Shown here in pieces: positions 11,157 through 20,136 of a DNA stretch of 64,000 nt (position 1 is its first letter; each line of letters opens with the position of its first letter). Below the pieces are notes generated by a model. It made no database searches. It had not been told where the DNA came from and saw only the letters and a list, made by a program, of their open reading frames with translations. The DNA comes from Alteribacter natronophilus (GTDB lineage Bacteria; Bacillota; Bacilli; Bacillales; Salisediminibacteriaceae), in contig NZ_VCRO01000001.1 in assembly GCF_006007885.1 (NCBI RefSeq), positions 434,001 to 498,000 on the forward strand, read 5' to 3'. A program made the translations under genes and the position numbers.

Positions 11157-13862
11157 ATGAAGTGGTACGAAATGGAGGCAGAGGAAGTCGAACGGGCGAT
11201 CGACACTGACGCATCTTCAGGTTTGAACGAGGAAGAAGCACTCGTCCGTCTGAAAAAACACGGGCTGAACAAAATTGATGATGGCCGGCGGACACCGCTG
11301 TTCTTTTTGTTTATATCCCAGTTTAAGGACTTTATGGTACTGGTGCTCCTTGCTGCAACCCTTATTTCGGGGCTTTTAGGGGAGTATATAGATGCTGTTA
11401 CCATTATGATCATTGTGCTTTTAAACGGATTTCTCGGATTTTTCCAGGAGCGGAAGGCGGAAAAATCCCTTGCCTCGCTGAAAGCTCTGTCAGCTCCCCG
11501 CATGAGTGTGCTCAGAAATGGGGAGTGGAAAAAGATCCCTTCCACAGAAGCTGTCGTCGGGGATATTGTCAAGCTTACAGCAGGTGACCGCGTAGGCGCT
11601 GATGTTCGTGTGCTGTCGAGTGAAAGTATGTATGTGGAAGAGTCCGCTCTCACAGGGGAGTCCCTGCCGGTAAAAAAATCGAAAGAAGCCATACGTACAT
11701 CCGAAGCACTCCCTCTGGGCGACCAGGAAAATATGGCGTTCATGGGAACGCTCGTCACCCAGGGCGGGGGGACCGGGGTTGTCATTGCTTCGGGTATGAA
11801 GACGGAAATGGGGAAAATTGCCCACCTTCTCAAAACGACCGAATCGATGGAAACACCGCTTCAGAAACGCCTTGAACAGCTTGGAAAGATTCTGATCGCT
11901 GCAGCTCTGCTGCTGACTGCACTGGTCGTTCTGTTTGGTATTATACAGGGCCATGATGTATACACCATGTTTCTTGCCGGTGTGTCACTTGCAGTAGCCG
12001 CGATTCCGGAAGGGCTGCCTGCAATCGTTACTGTAGCCCTGGCACTCGGTGTGCAGAGGATGATCAGACGTAATGCCATAGTCCGCAAACTTCCGGCAGT
12101 GGAGACGCTCGGTTGTGCAACCGTCGTATGTTCGGATAAAACAGGGACGCTCACGCAGAATGAAATGACTGTAACGGCATTATACGCAGACGGTTCACAG
12201 TGGAACGTAACAGGGAGCGGCTTTAAGCCCGAGGGGGAGTTTTTTGCAGGGAGCCGCAAAGTTACACCTGCGCAGGAAAAGCCTCTCTGGCAGCTCCTTA
12301 CTTTCGGTGTTTTATGCAACCATGCTTCGATTACACAGAAAGAAGACGGAAGTTTCGCCGTGGATGGTGATCCTACCGAGGGAGCACTGCTTGCTGCAGG
12401 TCTGAAAGCAGGAGTTTCCAGAAGTTCCCTTAATGAATCGTACACAATTGAAAAAGAGTTTCCGTTTGATTCAGGAAGAAAAATGATGAGTGTCATTGTA
12501 AAAGAGAAAGAATCAGGTTCGCGCTTTATCGTGACAAAGGGAGCTCCGGATGTTCTTCTTGAACGTTCCTCCTTTATCCTTTCCGGCGGCAGAAAAGGTA
12601 AAATGGGCCGAACGGAAAAGGAAATCCAGCTTCAGGCCGTGGAGGAAATGGCTCTGAACGCACTTCGGACCATTGCCGTAGCTTCAAGGGAACTCAAGCC
12701 GGGGGAGTTCCCGGAAACAGAAGGAGAAGCAGAGAAAGACCTGACCTTTATCGGAGTCCAGGGGATGATCGATCCGCCCCGGAAAGAAGTGTTTACAGCG
12801 ATCGAAGAGTGCAGGCGTGCCGGCATAAAAACCGTTATGATTACCGGCGATCATGCACTGACTGCCAAAGCGATTGCAGCAAAGCTCGGAATGCTTCCCA
12901 TCGGAGGGAAAGTAATGACCGGCACACAGCTTAGCAGAATGAATACAGCTGATCTGGCTGAGACGGTCGATGATGTATATGTGTTTGCCCGGGTGACACC
13001 TGAAGATAAGCTGAAGATTGTAAAAGCTCTGCAGTCCAGAGGGCATATCGTCGCCATGACAGGAGACGGCGTGAACGACGCACCTGCCATTAAAGCCGCG
13101 AACATCGGTATAGCGATGGGGACAACCGGTACGGATGTGGCCAAAGAGGCTTCCTCGCTCATTCTGAGTGACGACAACTTTAAAACTATTAAAGCAGCGA
13201 TCAAGGAAGGTCGGAATATCTACGATAATATCCGGAAGTTTATCCGGTACATGCTGGCTTCCAATGTGGGAGAAATTCTGGTCATGCTCTTTGCGATGAT
13301 GCTCGGAATGCCGCTTCCCCTTGTTGCGATTCAGATCCTGTGGATCAACCTCGTTACCGATGGGCTGCCGGCAATGGCGCTTGGCATGGATCAGCCTGAA
13401 GACGATGTTATGAAAAGAAAACCGCGTGCTCCGAATGAAAGTATTTTTGCAAGAAAGCTCGGATGGAAAGTCATAAGCAGAGGCTTTATGATTGGTGCGG
13501 TTACACTGTTTGCATTCTGGCAGACCTACGAATCGAGCGGGGAAAACCTGATGCTGGCCCAGACGGTCGCTTTTGCCACTCTCGTTATGGCACAGCTGAT
13601 TCATGTGTTCGACTGCCGCAGCGAACACTCCGTATTCCACCGAAATCCGTTTGAAAACAAATATCTTGTAGGAGCAGTCATTTCCTCCATTGCGCTAATG
13701 CTTGTCGTTCTCTATTATCCGCCGCTTCAGCCGATTTTCCATACTGTAAACCTCGGCTTTGAACACTGGCTTCTTGTTCTCGGATGTGCCTCCGTGCCGA
13801 CAATAGCCCTTGCAGGTTTTCAGGTGTTCAAAAGAAAGGATGCGGCTGGCAGGAAGCGGTAA
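11157..13862 (+). CDS. yloB: P-type Ca2+-transporting ATPase (SERCA-like, YloB)
   Basis: A 901-residue P2A-type ATPase that pumps Ca2+ out of the cytosol. Seen in order: the N-terminal cation-ATPase motif (residues about 5-40), TGES of the actuator domain, and helix 4 with AAIPEGLPAIVTVALALG. Next come the phosphorylation site DKTGTLTQ (Asp327), the hinge TGDGVNDAPAIKAANIGIAMG region, helix 5 with SNVGEI, and helix 6 with NLVTDGLPAMALGMD. The Asn, Glu, Thr and Asp residues in helices 5 and 6 and Glu in helix 4 match the Ca2+ sites of SERCA. B. subtilis YloB is expressed in sporulation and affects spore resistance; whether that holds here is inference. The ATG follows GGAGGAGTTGAGGTG. A terminator follows the stop. 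Confidence 0.95.
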   Translation: MKWYEMEAEEVERAIDTDASSGLNEEEALVRLKKHGLNKIDDGRRTPLFFLFISQFKDFMVLVLLAATLISGLLGEYIDAVTIMIIVLLNGFLGFFQERKAEKSLASLKALSAPRMSVLRNGEWKKIPSTEAVVGDIVKLTAGDRVGADVRVLSSESMYVEESALTGESLPVKKSKEAIRTSEALPLGDQENMAFMGTLVTQGGGTGVVIASGMKTEMGKIAHLLKTTESMETPLQKRLEQLGKILIAAALLLTALVVLFGIIQGHDVYTMFLAGVSLAVAAIPEGLPAIVTVALALGVQRMIRRNAIVRKLPAVETLGCATVVCSDKTGTLTQNEMTVTALYADGSQWNVTGSGFKPEGEFFAGSRKVTPAQEKPLWQLLTFGVLCNHASITQKEDGSFAVDGDPTEGALLAAGLKAGVSRSSLNESYTIEKEFPFDSGRKMMSVIVKEKESGSRFIVTKGAPDVLLERSSFILSGGRKGKMGRTEKEIQLQAVEEMALNALRTIAVASRELKPGEFPETEGEAEKDLTFIGVQGMIDPPRKEVFTAIEECRRAGIKTVMITGDHALTAKAIAAKLGMLPIGGKVMTGTQLSRMNTADLAETVDDVYVFARVTPEDKLKIVKALQSRGHIVAMTGDGVNDAPAIKAANIGIAMGTTGTDVAKEASSLILSDDNFKTIKAAIKEGRNIYDNIRKFIRYMLASNVGEILVMLFAMMLGMPLPLVAIQILWINLVTDGLPAMALGMDQPEDDVMKRKPRAPNESIFARKLGWKVISRGFMIGAVTLFAFWQTYESSGENLMLAQTVAFATLVMAQLIHVFDCRSEHSVFHRNPFENKYLVGAVISSIALMLVVLYYPPLQPIFHTVNLGFEHWLLVLGCASVPTIALAGFQVFKRKDAAGRKR

Positions 13863-13891
13863 ACTATGATTAAATATAAGAAGAGGGAAAA

Positions 13892-13926
13892 GGGGCCTGA
13901 GGACGGAATCAGGCCCCTGTATTCCC
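13892..13926 (+). terminator. Probable terminator after yloB
   Basis: AGGGGCCTGA at 13892-13901 and TCAGGCCCCT at 13910-13919 form a perfect ten-pair stem. The T tract is weak (GTATTCCCGTTTT), so termination may be incomplete. Confidence 0.65.
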
Positions 13927-14040
13927 GTTTTGTCCGGATAGAATCCGGTTATCTTCCGTGCATTGCAGTATACGGCAGGATGTTACTTTTCTTATGTCTT
14001 ATTCGTGTGATATTCTAGTATAAGAGTGGATGTGATCGAA

Positions 14041-14925
14041 ATGATAGTCAGTATGACCGGTTACGGCAGATCCGTAAAGGAAAAGGCGGGATACCAGGTA
14101 ACGGTTGAGATGAAAACGGTCAACCACCGGTTCTGTGAAATGAACATCCGTATGCCCCGTCAGTTTATGGGCCTTGAAGAAAAGGTCAAAAAAACAATCG
14201 GGCGATACATAAGCCGGGGGAAAGCCGACGTTTTTATCACAGTAGAAGGAGAAAGTCTCGTTCAGAGGGGTCTCCGTGTTGACTGGGATCTCTTTCATTC
14301 GTACACAGAAGTATTCCGCCAGATGAAAGAGAAGGCGGACGAGGGAGGAGCCTCCTTACCTCTCGGGACACTCCTGGCAAACGAGGATGTTGTGACAGTA
14401 GAAGAAACAGATGATCTGAATGAAGAGGCTGAGCATCTCCTCCTTGAAGCTGTCAACGAGGCAGCTGATTCCCTGAACAGTATGCGGAAAGCAGAGGGGA
14501 AGGAACTTGCTGCAGATCTGAAGGCCCGCGCCAGTCAGATGGGGCTGTGGTCAAAGGAACTGGCTGCGCATGCTCCACTTGTAAAAGAGCATTACCAGAG
14601 AAGGCTTGAAAAGAAAGTCACCTCTTTTCTGGAAGGAAAAGCAGAGGTCGATGAGTCCAGAATACTTACCGAAGTGGCCGTTTTCAGTGATAAAGCCGAC
14701 ATTCAGGAAGAGCTTACACGCATTGAAAGTCATCTGAAGCAGATGGATGCCATCCTCGATACAGGAGGCGTCACAGGGAGGAAGCTTGACTTTCTTGTTC
14801 AGGAGCTTAACCGTGAGTTCAATACCATCGGTTCCAAATCAAATGATCTCCAGATCAGCCAGCGGGTTGTCGATTTAAAAGCTGAGCTTGAAAAGGTTAA
14901 GGAACAGGTACAGAACATTGAATAG
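14041..14925 (+). CDS. yloC: YicC-family endoribonuclease (YloC)
   Basis: A 294-residue YicC-like protein. Its N-terminal IVSMTGYGRS is diagnostic and the C-terminal DUF1732 region ends with LDFLVQELNREFNTIGSKS, also diagnostic. Members are reported to be endoribonucleases; the E. coli homologue cleaves or promotes decay of small RNA. Start choice: ATG 14041 gives the family's normal MIVSMTGYG beginning, while GTG 14026 would add five residues not seen in relatives. It leads the yloC-remA-gmk-rpoZ-coaBC series found throughout Bacillales. Confidence 0.93.
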   Translation: MIVSMTGYGRSVKEKAGYQVTVEMKTVNHRFCEMNIRMPRQFMGLEEKVKKTIGRYISRGKADVFITVEGESLVQRGLRVDWDLFHSYTEVFRQMKEKADEGGASLPLGTLLANEDVVTVEETDDLNEEAEHLLLEAVNEAADSLNSMRKAEGKELAADLKARASQMGLWSKELAAHAPLVKEHYQRRLEKKVTSFLEGKAEVDESRILTEVAVFSDKADIQEELTRIESHLKQMDAILDTGGVTGRKLDFLVQELNREFNTIGSKSNDLQISQRVVDLKAELEKVKEQVQNIE

Positions 14926-15024
14926 GTATATGAAGAACGCTTGAGGGCAATTTTATAGAGAAAGCACAATGTCGTCCTCAAAAAGCCGGTCGATAAATTT
15001 AAAGATAGGCAGGGGAAGTGCATC

Positions 15025-15285
15025 ATGGATATTAAGCTTATAAACATCGGGTTTGGTAATATAGTTTCGGCAAACCGTATCATTTCAATTGTAAGTCCGG
15101 AAAGCGCACCGATTAAGAGAATCATTACGGATGCCCGTGACCGGAATATGCTGGTGGATGCTACATACGGAAGAAGGACAAGAGCAGTCATCATTGCAGA
15201 CAGCGATCACGTCATCCTTTCTGCGGTTCAGCCTGAAACGGTTGCCCAGCGTGTAATCAACAAAGATGATGTTTCCGACGACTAA
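15025..15285 (+). CDS. remA: Extracellular matrix regulator RemA
   Basis: An 86-residue DUF370 protein nearly identical in outline to B. subtilis RemA, a DNA-binding protein that forms ring-like oligomers and activates matrix and osmoprotection genes. Conserved stretches include [20 protein letters not shown] and [25 protein letters not shown] precedes the ATG. The gene stands alone by 99 bases from yloC and 155 from gmk, as usual for this locus. Confidence in the family is high; the set of target genes in this organism is unknown. Confidence 0.95.
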   Translation: MDIKLINIGFGNIVSANRIISIVSPESAPIKRIITDARDRNMLVDATYGRRTRAVIIADSDHVILSAVQPETVAQRVINKDDVSDD

Positions 15286-15313
15286 AATGAGTGCTTGCGA
15301 ACTGCCGCTATTT

Positions 15314-15375
15314 TTTGTACATTAGTACAAAGGAATGAACGTTTTTCTTCTGCCATCGGCTTTGTTACCGATGGC
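15314..15375 (+). promoter_or_regulatory. Two hairpins in the leader between remA and gmk
   Basis: TTTGTAC / GTACAAA (15314-15331, four-base loop) is followed by GCCATCGG / CCGATGGC (15352-15375, eight-base loop). Neither is followed by a T tract, so they are not classical terminators. They may mark RNA processing or control of gmk. Confidence 0.4.
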
Positions 15376-15440
15376 TTCGTATTTGGAGCCTGGAAGGTTC
15401 CGGCCCACTGGAGTATGTAAAGCTGGAGGTGAAGAATTCT

Positions 15441-16055
15441 ATGAAAAAAGACCGAGGACTGCTGATTGTTCTGTCCGGACCATCGGGAGTCGGGAAAGGT
15501 ACGGTTTGCGCCGCACTCAGAAATCATGACACAGATATCCAGTATTCCGTATCAGCGACTACACGGAAACCGCGTGAAGGAGAAACTGACGGAGTAAACT
15601 ATTTCTTCAAGGAAAAAGAGGAGTTCAAGCGGATGATTAAAAACAATCAGCTGCTTGAATGGGCCCAGTATGTGGACAACTACTACGGAACGCCGCGTGA
15701 GTACGTGGAAGAGACACTTGCAAAAGGCCAGGACGTCATCCTTGAAATTGAAGTTCAGGGAGCGCTCCAGGTCCGTGAATCCTTTTCGGAAGGTGTATTC
15801 ATCTTCCTTATGCCGCCAAGCCTCAAGGAACTCAGAAGCCGTATTGAAGGACGCGGCACGGAAACAAAGGACCTGATTGACAGCCGCATGACTGTGGCAA
15901 AAGAAGAGATTGACATGATGAATAAGTATGATTACGTTGTTGAAAATGATGAAGTGGAAGCAGCTGTGGAACGAATTAAATCCATAGTAACTGCCGAGCA
16001 CTGCCGCCGGGAACGGCTGATTGAAAAATACAAAGAATTAGCGGAGGTCGAGTAA
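15441..16055 (+). CDS. gmk: Guanylate kinase
   Basis: Gmk phosphorylates GMP or dGMP to the diphosphate with ATP. The 204-residue protein starts [20 protein letters not shown] with a P-loop at about residues 13-20. It continues with the GMP-binding [25 protein letters not shown] and the lid region [16 protein letters not shown] 15441 is chosen because GGAGGTGA lies nine bases upstream; GTG 15429 would start inside the ribosome-binding site. The rpoZ start follows the stop without a gap. In Bacillus this enzyme also matters for (p)ppGpp control, since it is a known alarmone target. Confidence 0.97.
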   Translation: MKKDRGLLIVLSGPSGVGKGTVCAALRNHDTDIQYSVSATTRKPREGETDGVNYFFKEKEEFKRMIKNNQLLEWAQYVDNYYGTPREYVEETLAKGQDVILEIEVQGALQVRESFSEGVFIFLMPPSLKELRSRIEGRGTETKDLIDSRMTVAKEEIDMMNKYDYVVENDEVEAAVERIKSIVTAEHCRRERLIEKYKELAEVE

Positions 16056-16277
16056 ATGCTGAATCCCTCAATCGACAACCTGATGAAAAAAATCAACTCC
16101 AAGTACACGCTGGTCACGGTTTCAGCCAAACGTGCCCGTCATCTGCGTGACAATCCTGACGGCAAATTAAAAATTGAACATTCAAAATCACCCAACCTTG
16201 TAGGAAAAGCTCTCGAAGAAATTGATGCAGAGCAGATCCACTTCGAACGCGAAGAGCTTAAACCGGGTGAGGAATAA
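16056..16277 (+). CDS. rpoZ: RNA polymerase omega subunit
   Basis: A 73-residue omega subunit that helps fold and assemble the beta-prime subunit. It begins [20 protein letters not shown] and contains the typical [10 protein letters not shown] helix and a [13 protein letters not shown] region. It starts directly after the gmk stop, the order conserved in Firmicutes, and is followed by a strong terminator-like hairpin before coaBC. Confidence 0.96.
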   Translation: MLNPSIDNLMKKINSKYTLVTVSAKRARHLRDNPDGKLKIEHSKSPNLVGKALEEIDAEQIHFEREELKPGEE

Positions 16278-16278
16278 T

Positions 16279-16336
16279 CGGGGGGCGTTTTCCGAAAGCC
16301 AGAGCGGCTTTTCGGAGGCGTCCCTTTTCATTTTGT
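16279..16336 (+). terminator. Terminator after rpoZ
   Basis: GGGGCGTTTTCCGAAAGCC pairs with GGCTTTTCGGAGGCGTCCC through a short AGAGC loop and is followed by TTTTCATTTT. It separates gmk-rpoZ from coaBC. Confidence 0.8.
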
Positions 16337-16489
16337 TAAAGCAGCCTGCAATTCTGTAAATGAGGATGGGGAATACAGCTTTGACCCGGGGGTCGTGGCC
16401 GGAAACCAGCCGGCTGCAGGAACCCTTTGTTTTATCCGGCAAATTCCGATAGAGTGAAAGAAGAGACTTGTGATCAGGGGGGAAAGAGG

Positions 16490-17704
16490 ATGAGCAGTAA
16501 AAAAAGAGTTCTGCTTTGTGTTACAGGCGGCATTGCCATGTTTAAAGCTGCAGCACTGACCAGCAGGCTGTCACAGAACGGGTTTGAAGTGAAGGTAATG
16601 ATGACCGATTCGGCGGGGGAGTTTGTTACACCCCTTACGTTTCAGGCATTATCAAGAAATCCCGTATACACCAGTACATTTGATGAAAAAGATCCATCAA
16701 AGATTGCGCACATTGACGTTGCGGACTGGGCGGATCTTATTATTGTTGCACCGGCAACAGCCAATGTAATCGGCAAGCTGGCAAACGGAATTGCTGATGA
16801 TATGGTAACGACCACACTTCTTGCATCCACCGCTCATGTCATGGTGGCTCCTGCGATGAACGTACATATGTATGCACACCCTGCTGTTCAGAAAAACATG
16901 GAGACGTTAAAAGAGTTCGGCTACACCTTTATTGAACCGGGGGAAGGCTTTTTGGCCTGCGGCTACGAGGGCAAAGGAAGGATGGAGGAACCTGAGACGA
17001 TCATGGCCGAAGCGGAGGCGTTCTTTTCCCGCCGCTCGCACCCGGAATGGCACGGAGTCCGTCTTCTGGTAACAGCGGGTCCGACGAGGGAAACAATTGA
17101 TCCTGTCAGGTACTTTTCAAACCGCTCCTCCGGAAAAATGGGGTATGCCATAGCAGCGGAAGCCGCAAAAAGGGGTGCTGCCGTCACCCTTATATCGGGG
17201 CCTTCCGCTCTTGATGACCCACCGGGTGCTGAAGTCATACGTGTAGACTCCGCCGAGGAAATGTACGCGGCCGTCATGGCCCGCTACTCAGGTGCTGACA
17301 TCGTGATTAAATCGGCAGCAGTGGCTGATTACCGCCCGGCTGAGACTTTCAGTCAAAAAGTGAAGAAAACAGACGGAGCTCTGACAATTGAAATGGAAAG
17401 AACGAAGGATATTCTCCGGACACTTGGGGATGAAAAGGAGAACCAGGTTCTGGTCGGTTTTGCTGCAGAGTCCGAAAATGTAATCGGGTATGCCAGGGGG
17501 AAACTTGAAAAGAAAAACCTTGATATGATCGTAGCCAACTCCATAACGGAGGAGGGCTCGGGATTTCAGTCGGATACAAATAAAGTGACCCTTATTCAAA
17601 AAGGCGAAGAGGAAATAGAGCTCCCGCTTCTTTCAAAAGCTGATGCTGCACAGGAGATCCTTAATAAAGCAATCTCAATTTTCGGTAACAGGAGAAAACA
17701 ATGA
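16490..17704 (+). CDS. coaBC: Bifunctional phosphopantothenoylcysteine decarboxylase / phosphopantothenate-cysteine ligase
   Basis: CoaBC carries out two consecutive steps of coenzyme A synthesis. The 404-residue protein has an N-terminal FMN decarboxylase (CVTGGIAMFKAAAL, PAMNVHMY with the conserved PxMNxxM motif, and a lid cysteine in GFLACGYEGKGRM). The C-terminal CTP-dependent ligase has VTAGPTRETIDPVRYFSNRS, and KLEKKNLDMIVAN carries the conserved lysines. ATG 16490 follows AGGGGGGAAAGAGG. Longer upstream forms have no family support. The stop overlaps the priA start (ATGA), so the two are coupled. Confidence 0.96.
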   Translation: MSSKKRVLLCVTGGIAMFKAAALTSRLSQNGFEVKVMMTDSAGEFVTPLTFQALSRNPVYTSTFDEKDPSKIAHIDVADWADLIIVAPATANVIGKLANGIADDMVTTTLLASTAHVMVAPAMNVHMYAHPAVQKNMETLKEFGYTFIEPGEGFLACGYEGKGRMEEPETIMAEAEAFFSRRSHPEWHGVRLLVTAGPTRETIDPVRYFSNRSSGKMGYAIAAEAAKRGAAVTLISGPSALDDPPGAEVIRVDSAEEMYAAVMARYSGADIVIKSAAVADYRPAETFSQKVKKTDGALTIEMERTKDILRTLGDEKENQVLVGFAAESENVIGYARGKLEKKNLDMIVANSITEEGSGFQSDTNKVTLIQKGEEEIELPLLSKADAAQEILNKAISIFGNRRKQ

Positions 17705-20118
17705 TTGCGAGCGTAATTGTTGATGTGGCAAGTAAGCAGATCAACCGGGTCTTCGAATACCTTGTACCGGAACATTTCGTAGACACGGTAAAGCCGGGCA
17801 TGCGGATCATTGTGCCTTTTGGTCCGAGAAAAGTGCAGGGATTCGTTCTCGCTGCCAAGCAGCACAGCGACTATGATACAGAGAAACTCAAACCCCTCGA
17901 AGACATTGTGGATGTAAAACCAGCCCTTACCGGAGAACTTCTGAATTTGGCAGCCTGGCTTACAGATGAAACACTCTGCCTTCAGATAACGGCTCTTAAA
18001 TCCATGCTTCCTGCAGCAATGCGGGCAAGTTACGACAAACGGGTTACCCTGCGCAGCAGTGCACAGGAACTTGACAGGGCACTGCAGCCGTTTTTCATGA
18101 AAGAGCCGGCTGTCATGTGGGAGGAGATCAAAAAGAAGGAGCATGCTCTTCTCCCCCTCGTTCAGAAAGAAGTAAAACGGGGAGTTCTGGATATTGAATC
18201 GGTGGTCAAATCAAGGGAAACGAAAAAGAAAGTAACGGTAATTGAAGCACTTCTCGGCAGAGAGGAACTGCTCGGAAAAGCAGAATCTGCGATGAGTCGG
18301 GCACCTAAGCAGGCCCTCGTCCTTCGTTATCTCACAGATCAGACAGGCCCTGTACCCCTCGCACGTATCACCGGTGATACCGGCGTTTCCCGGGAGTCCG
18401 TAAAAGCAGTGGTGAGAAACGGGTGGGCAGAAGAGCGTAAGGTTGAAGAGTACAGAGACCCTTACGAAGGCAGATCATTCAGAAAAACCGAACCTCTTTC
18501 TCTAATGGGACAGCAGAAAAAGTCCCTGGCTGCCATAACCGAAACTCTGGACGAAGGAAAGCACCGCACATTTCTCCTCCACGGTATTACCGGAAGCGGA
18601 AAGACGGAGGTTTACCTCCAGGCCATCGATCACGCCCTTAAACAGGGGAAAGAGGCCATTGTTCTTGTCCCCGAGATCAGCCTGACACCTCAGATGGTCC
18701 ACCGGTTTAAGGAACGTTTCGGCTCGAATGTGGCTGTGCTCCACAGTGCCCTCTCCAAGGGCGAAAAGTACGATGAATGGCGTAAAATACGGGACGGGGA
18801 AGTGACCGTTGCGGTCGGTGCAAGGTCAGCCATTTTTGCCCCGTTTGAAAACCTCGGCATGATTATTATTGACGAGGAGCATGAAACAAGCTACAAACAG
18901 GAAGAAGAGCCCCGATATCATGCGAGGGATGTGGCTGTAAAAAGAGGAAACACATATAAGTGTCCGGTTGTTCTTGGAAGCGCTACGCCGTCACTTGAAA
19001 GTTTTGCAAGAGCTAAAAAGGGAGTATACAGTCTTCTGGAAATGGACCGGCGGGTCAACGATGTGAAACTGCCCGGGGTGGAGATCGTGGATATGAGGGA
19101 GGAACTCAGAAGCGGCAACCGGAGTATGTTCTCGGGAAAACTTCTCGATGCGATGCGTGAGAGACTCGGGAAAAAGGAGCAGATGGTTCTCTTTCTGAAC
19201 CGCCGCGGATATTCCACCTTTATTATGTGCCGGGACTGCGGATATGTAGCCGAGTGCCCGCACTGTGATATATCACTTACGTATCACCGTTCCACACAGA
19301 CTTGTCAGTGTCACTACTGCGGCTACCAGATTACAAGGCCAAACCGCTGTCCTGAATGTGAAAGTGATCATATCCGGTTCTTCGGATCGGGTACCCAGCG
19401 GGTTGAGGAGGAACTGAAGAAAACCCTCCCGGAGGCACGGGTGATCCGGATGGATGTAGACACCACCAGAAAAAAAGGAAGTCACGAGAAACTTCTGGAT
19501 GCTTTCGGAAAAGGGGAGGGGGACATACTCCTCGGAACACAGATGATTGCCAAAGGCCTGGACTTCCCCAATATTACACTGGTTGGTGTACTGACAGCGG
19601 ATACGATGCTTCATGTCCCTGATTTCAGATCCTCGGAAAAAACGTTTCAGCTGCTGACACAGGTGAGCGGAAGGGCAGGGCGGCATGAAAAGCCGGGGGA
19701 AGTGATCGTCCAGAGCTACACACCGGAACATTTCAGTATTCAGCTCGTGAAAAACCACGACTATCTTTCCTTTTTCAGCCGTGAAATGCTTGAGCGGAAA
19801 CAGAGTGATTATCCGCCCTATTACTTTCTGGCCATTGTCAATGTAAGTTCGGAAGATCTGAACCGGGTTATTACAGTCTCCTCGAAAATAGGGGAGTTCC
19901 TGAGGAGAAGCCTTGGCGAAAACACGGTCGTTCATGGTCCTGCTGCATCAGCAGTTCCGAGGATCAAAGATAGATATCGATACCAGTGCATGGTAAAATA
20001 TAAGATTGAACCGAAACTTACCGGTACATTAAAGGAAATTCTGAAAACGTACCAGACAGAGATGACGAGAACAGATCTGGCGATAACAATTGATACAAAT
20101 CCATACATGCTCATGTAG
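17701..20118 (+). CDS. priA: Primosomal protein N' (replication restart helicase)
   Basis: PriA recognises stalled forks and loads the replisome through DnaD, DnaB and DnaI in Bacillus. The 805-residue protein has an N-terminal 3'-DNA-binding domain, a winged helix, the helicase Walker A GITGSGKTE, the DEEH box IIIDEEHETSYKQEE, and helicase motifs V and VI (VSGRAGRHEKPGEV). Between them are eight zinc-binding cysteines arranged in pairs (CRDCGYVAECPHC, CQCHYCGYQITRPNRCPEC). It overlaps coaBC by four bases. In B. subtilis def follows; here fmt follows after 18 bases with no def. Confidence 0.97.
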   Translation: MIASVIVDVASKQINRVFEYLVPEHFVDTVKPGMRIIVPFGPRKVQGFVLAAKQHSDYDTEKLKPLEDIVDVKPALTGELLNLAAWLTDETLCLQITALKSMLPAAMRASYDKRVTLRSSAQELDRALQPFFMKEPAVMWEEIKKKEHALLPLVQKEVKRGVLDIESVVKSRETKKKVTVIEALLGREELLGKAESAMSRAPKQALVLRYLTDQTGPVPLARITGDTGVSRESVKAVVRNGWAEERKVEEYRDPYEGRSFRKTEPLSLMGQQKKSLAAITETLDEGKHRTFLLHGITGSGKTEVYLQAIDHALKQGKEAIVLVPEISLTPQMVHRFKERFGSNVAVLHSALSKGEKYDEWRKIRDGEVTVAVGARSAIFAPFENLGMIIIDEEHETSYKQEEEPRYHARDVAVKRGNTYKCPVVLGSATPSLESFARAKKGVYSLLEMDRRVNDVKLPGVEIVDMREELRSGNRSMFSGKLLDAMRERLGKKEQMVLFLNRRGYSTFIMCRDCGYVAECPHCDISLTYHRSTQTCQCHYCGYQITRPNRCPECESDHIRFFGSGTQRVEEELKKTLPEARVIRMDVDTTRKKGSHEKLLDAFGKGEGDILLGTQMIAKGLDFPNITLVGVLTADTMLHVPDFRSSEKTFQLLTQVSGRAGRHEKPGEVIVQSYTPEHFSIQLVKNHDYLSFFSREMLERKQSDYPPYYFLAIVNVSSEDLNRVITVSSKIGEFLRRSLGENTVVHGPAASAVPRIKDRYRYQCMVKYKIEPKLTGTLKEILKTYQTEMTRTDLAITIDTNPYMLM

Positions 20119-20136
20119 GTTAAAGGAGCGATCTTT

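Noticed and set aside
12684-13640. 318-residue minus-strand frame inside yloB
   Set aside because: It lies wholly antisense to a strongly conserved ATPase and has His/Cys-rich composition typical of shadow frames.
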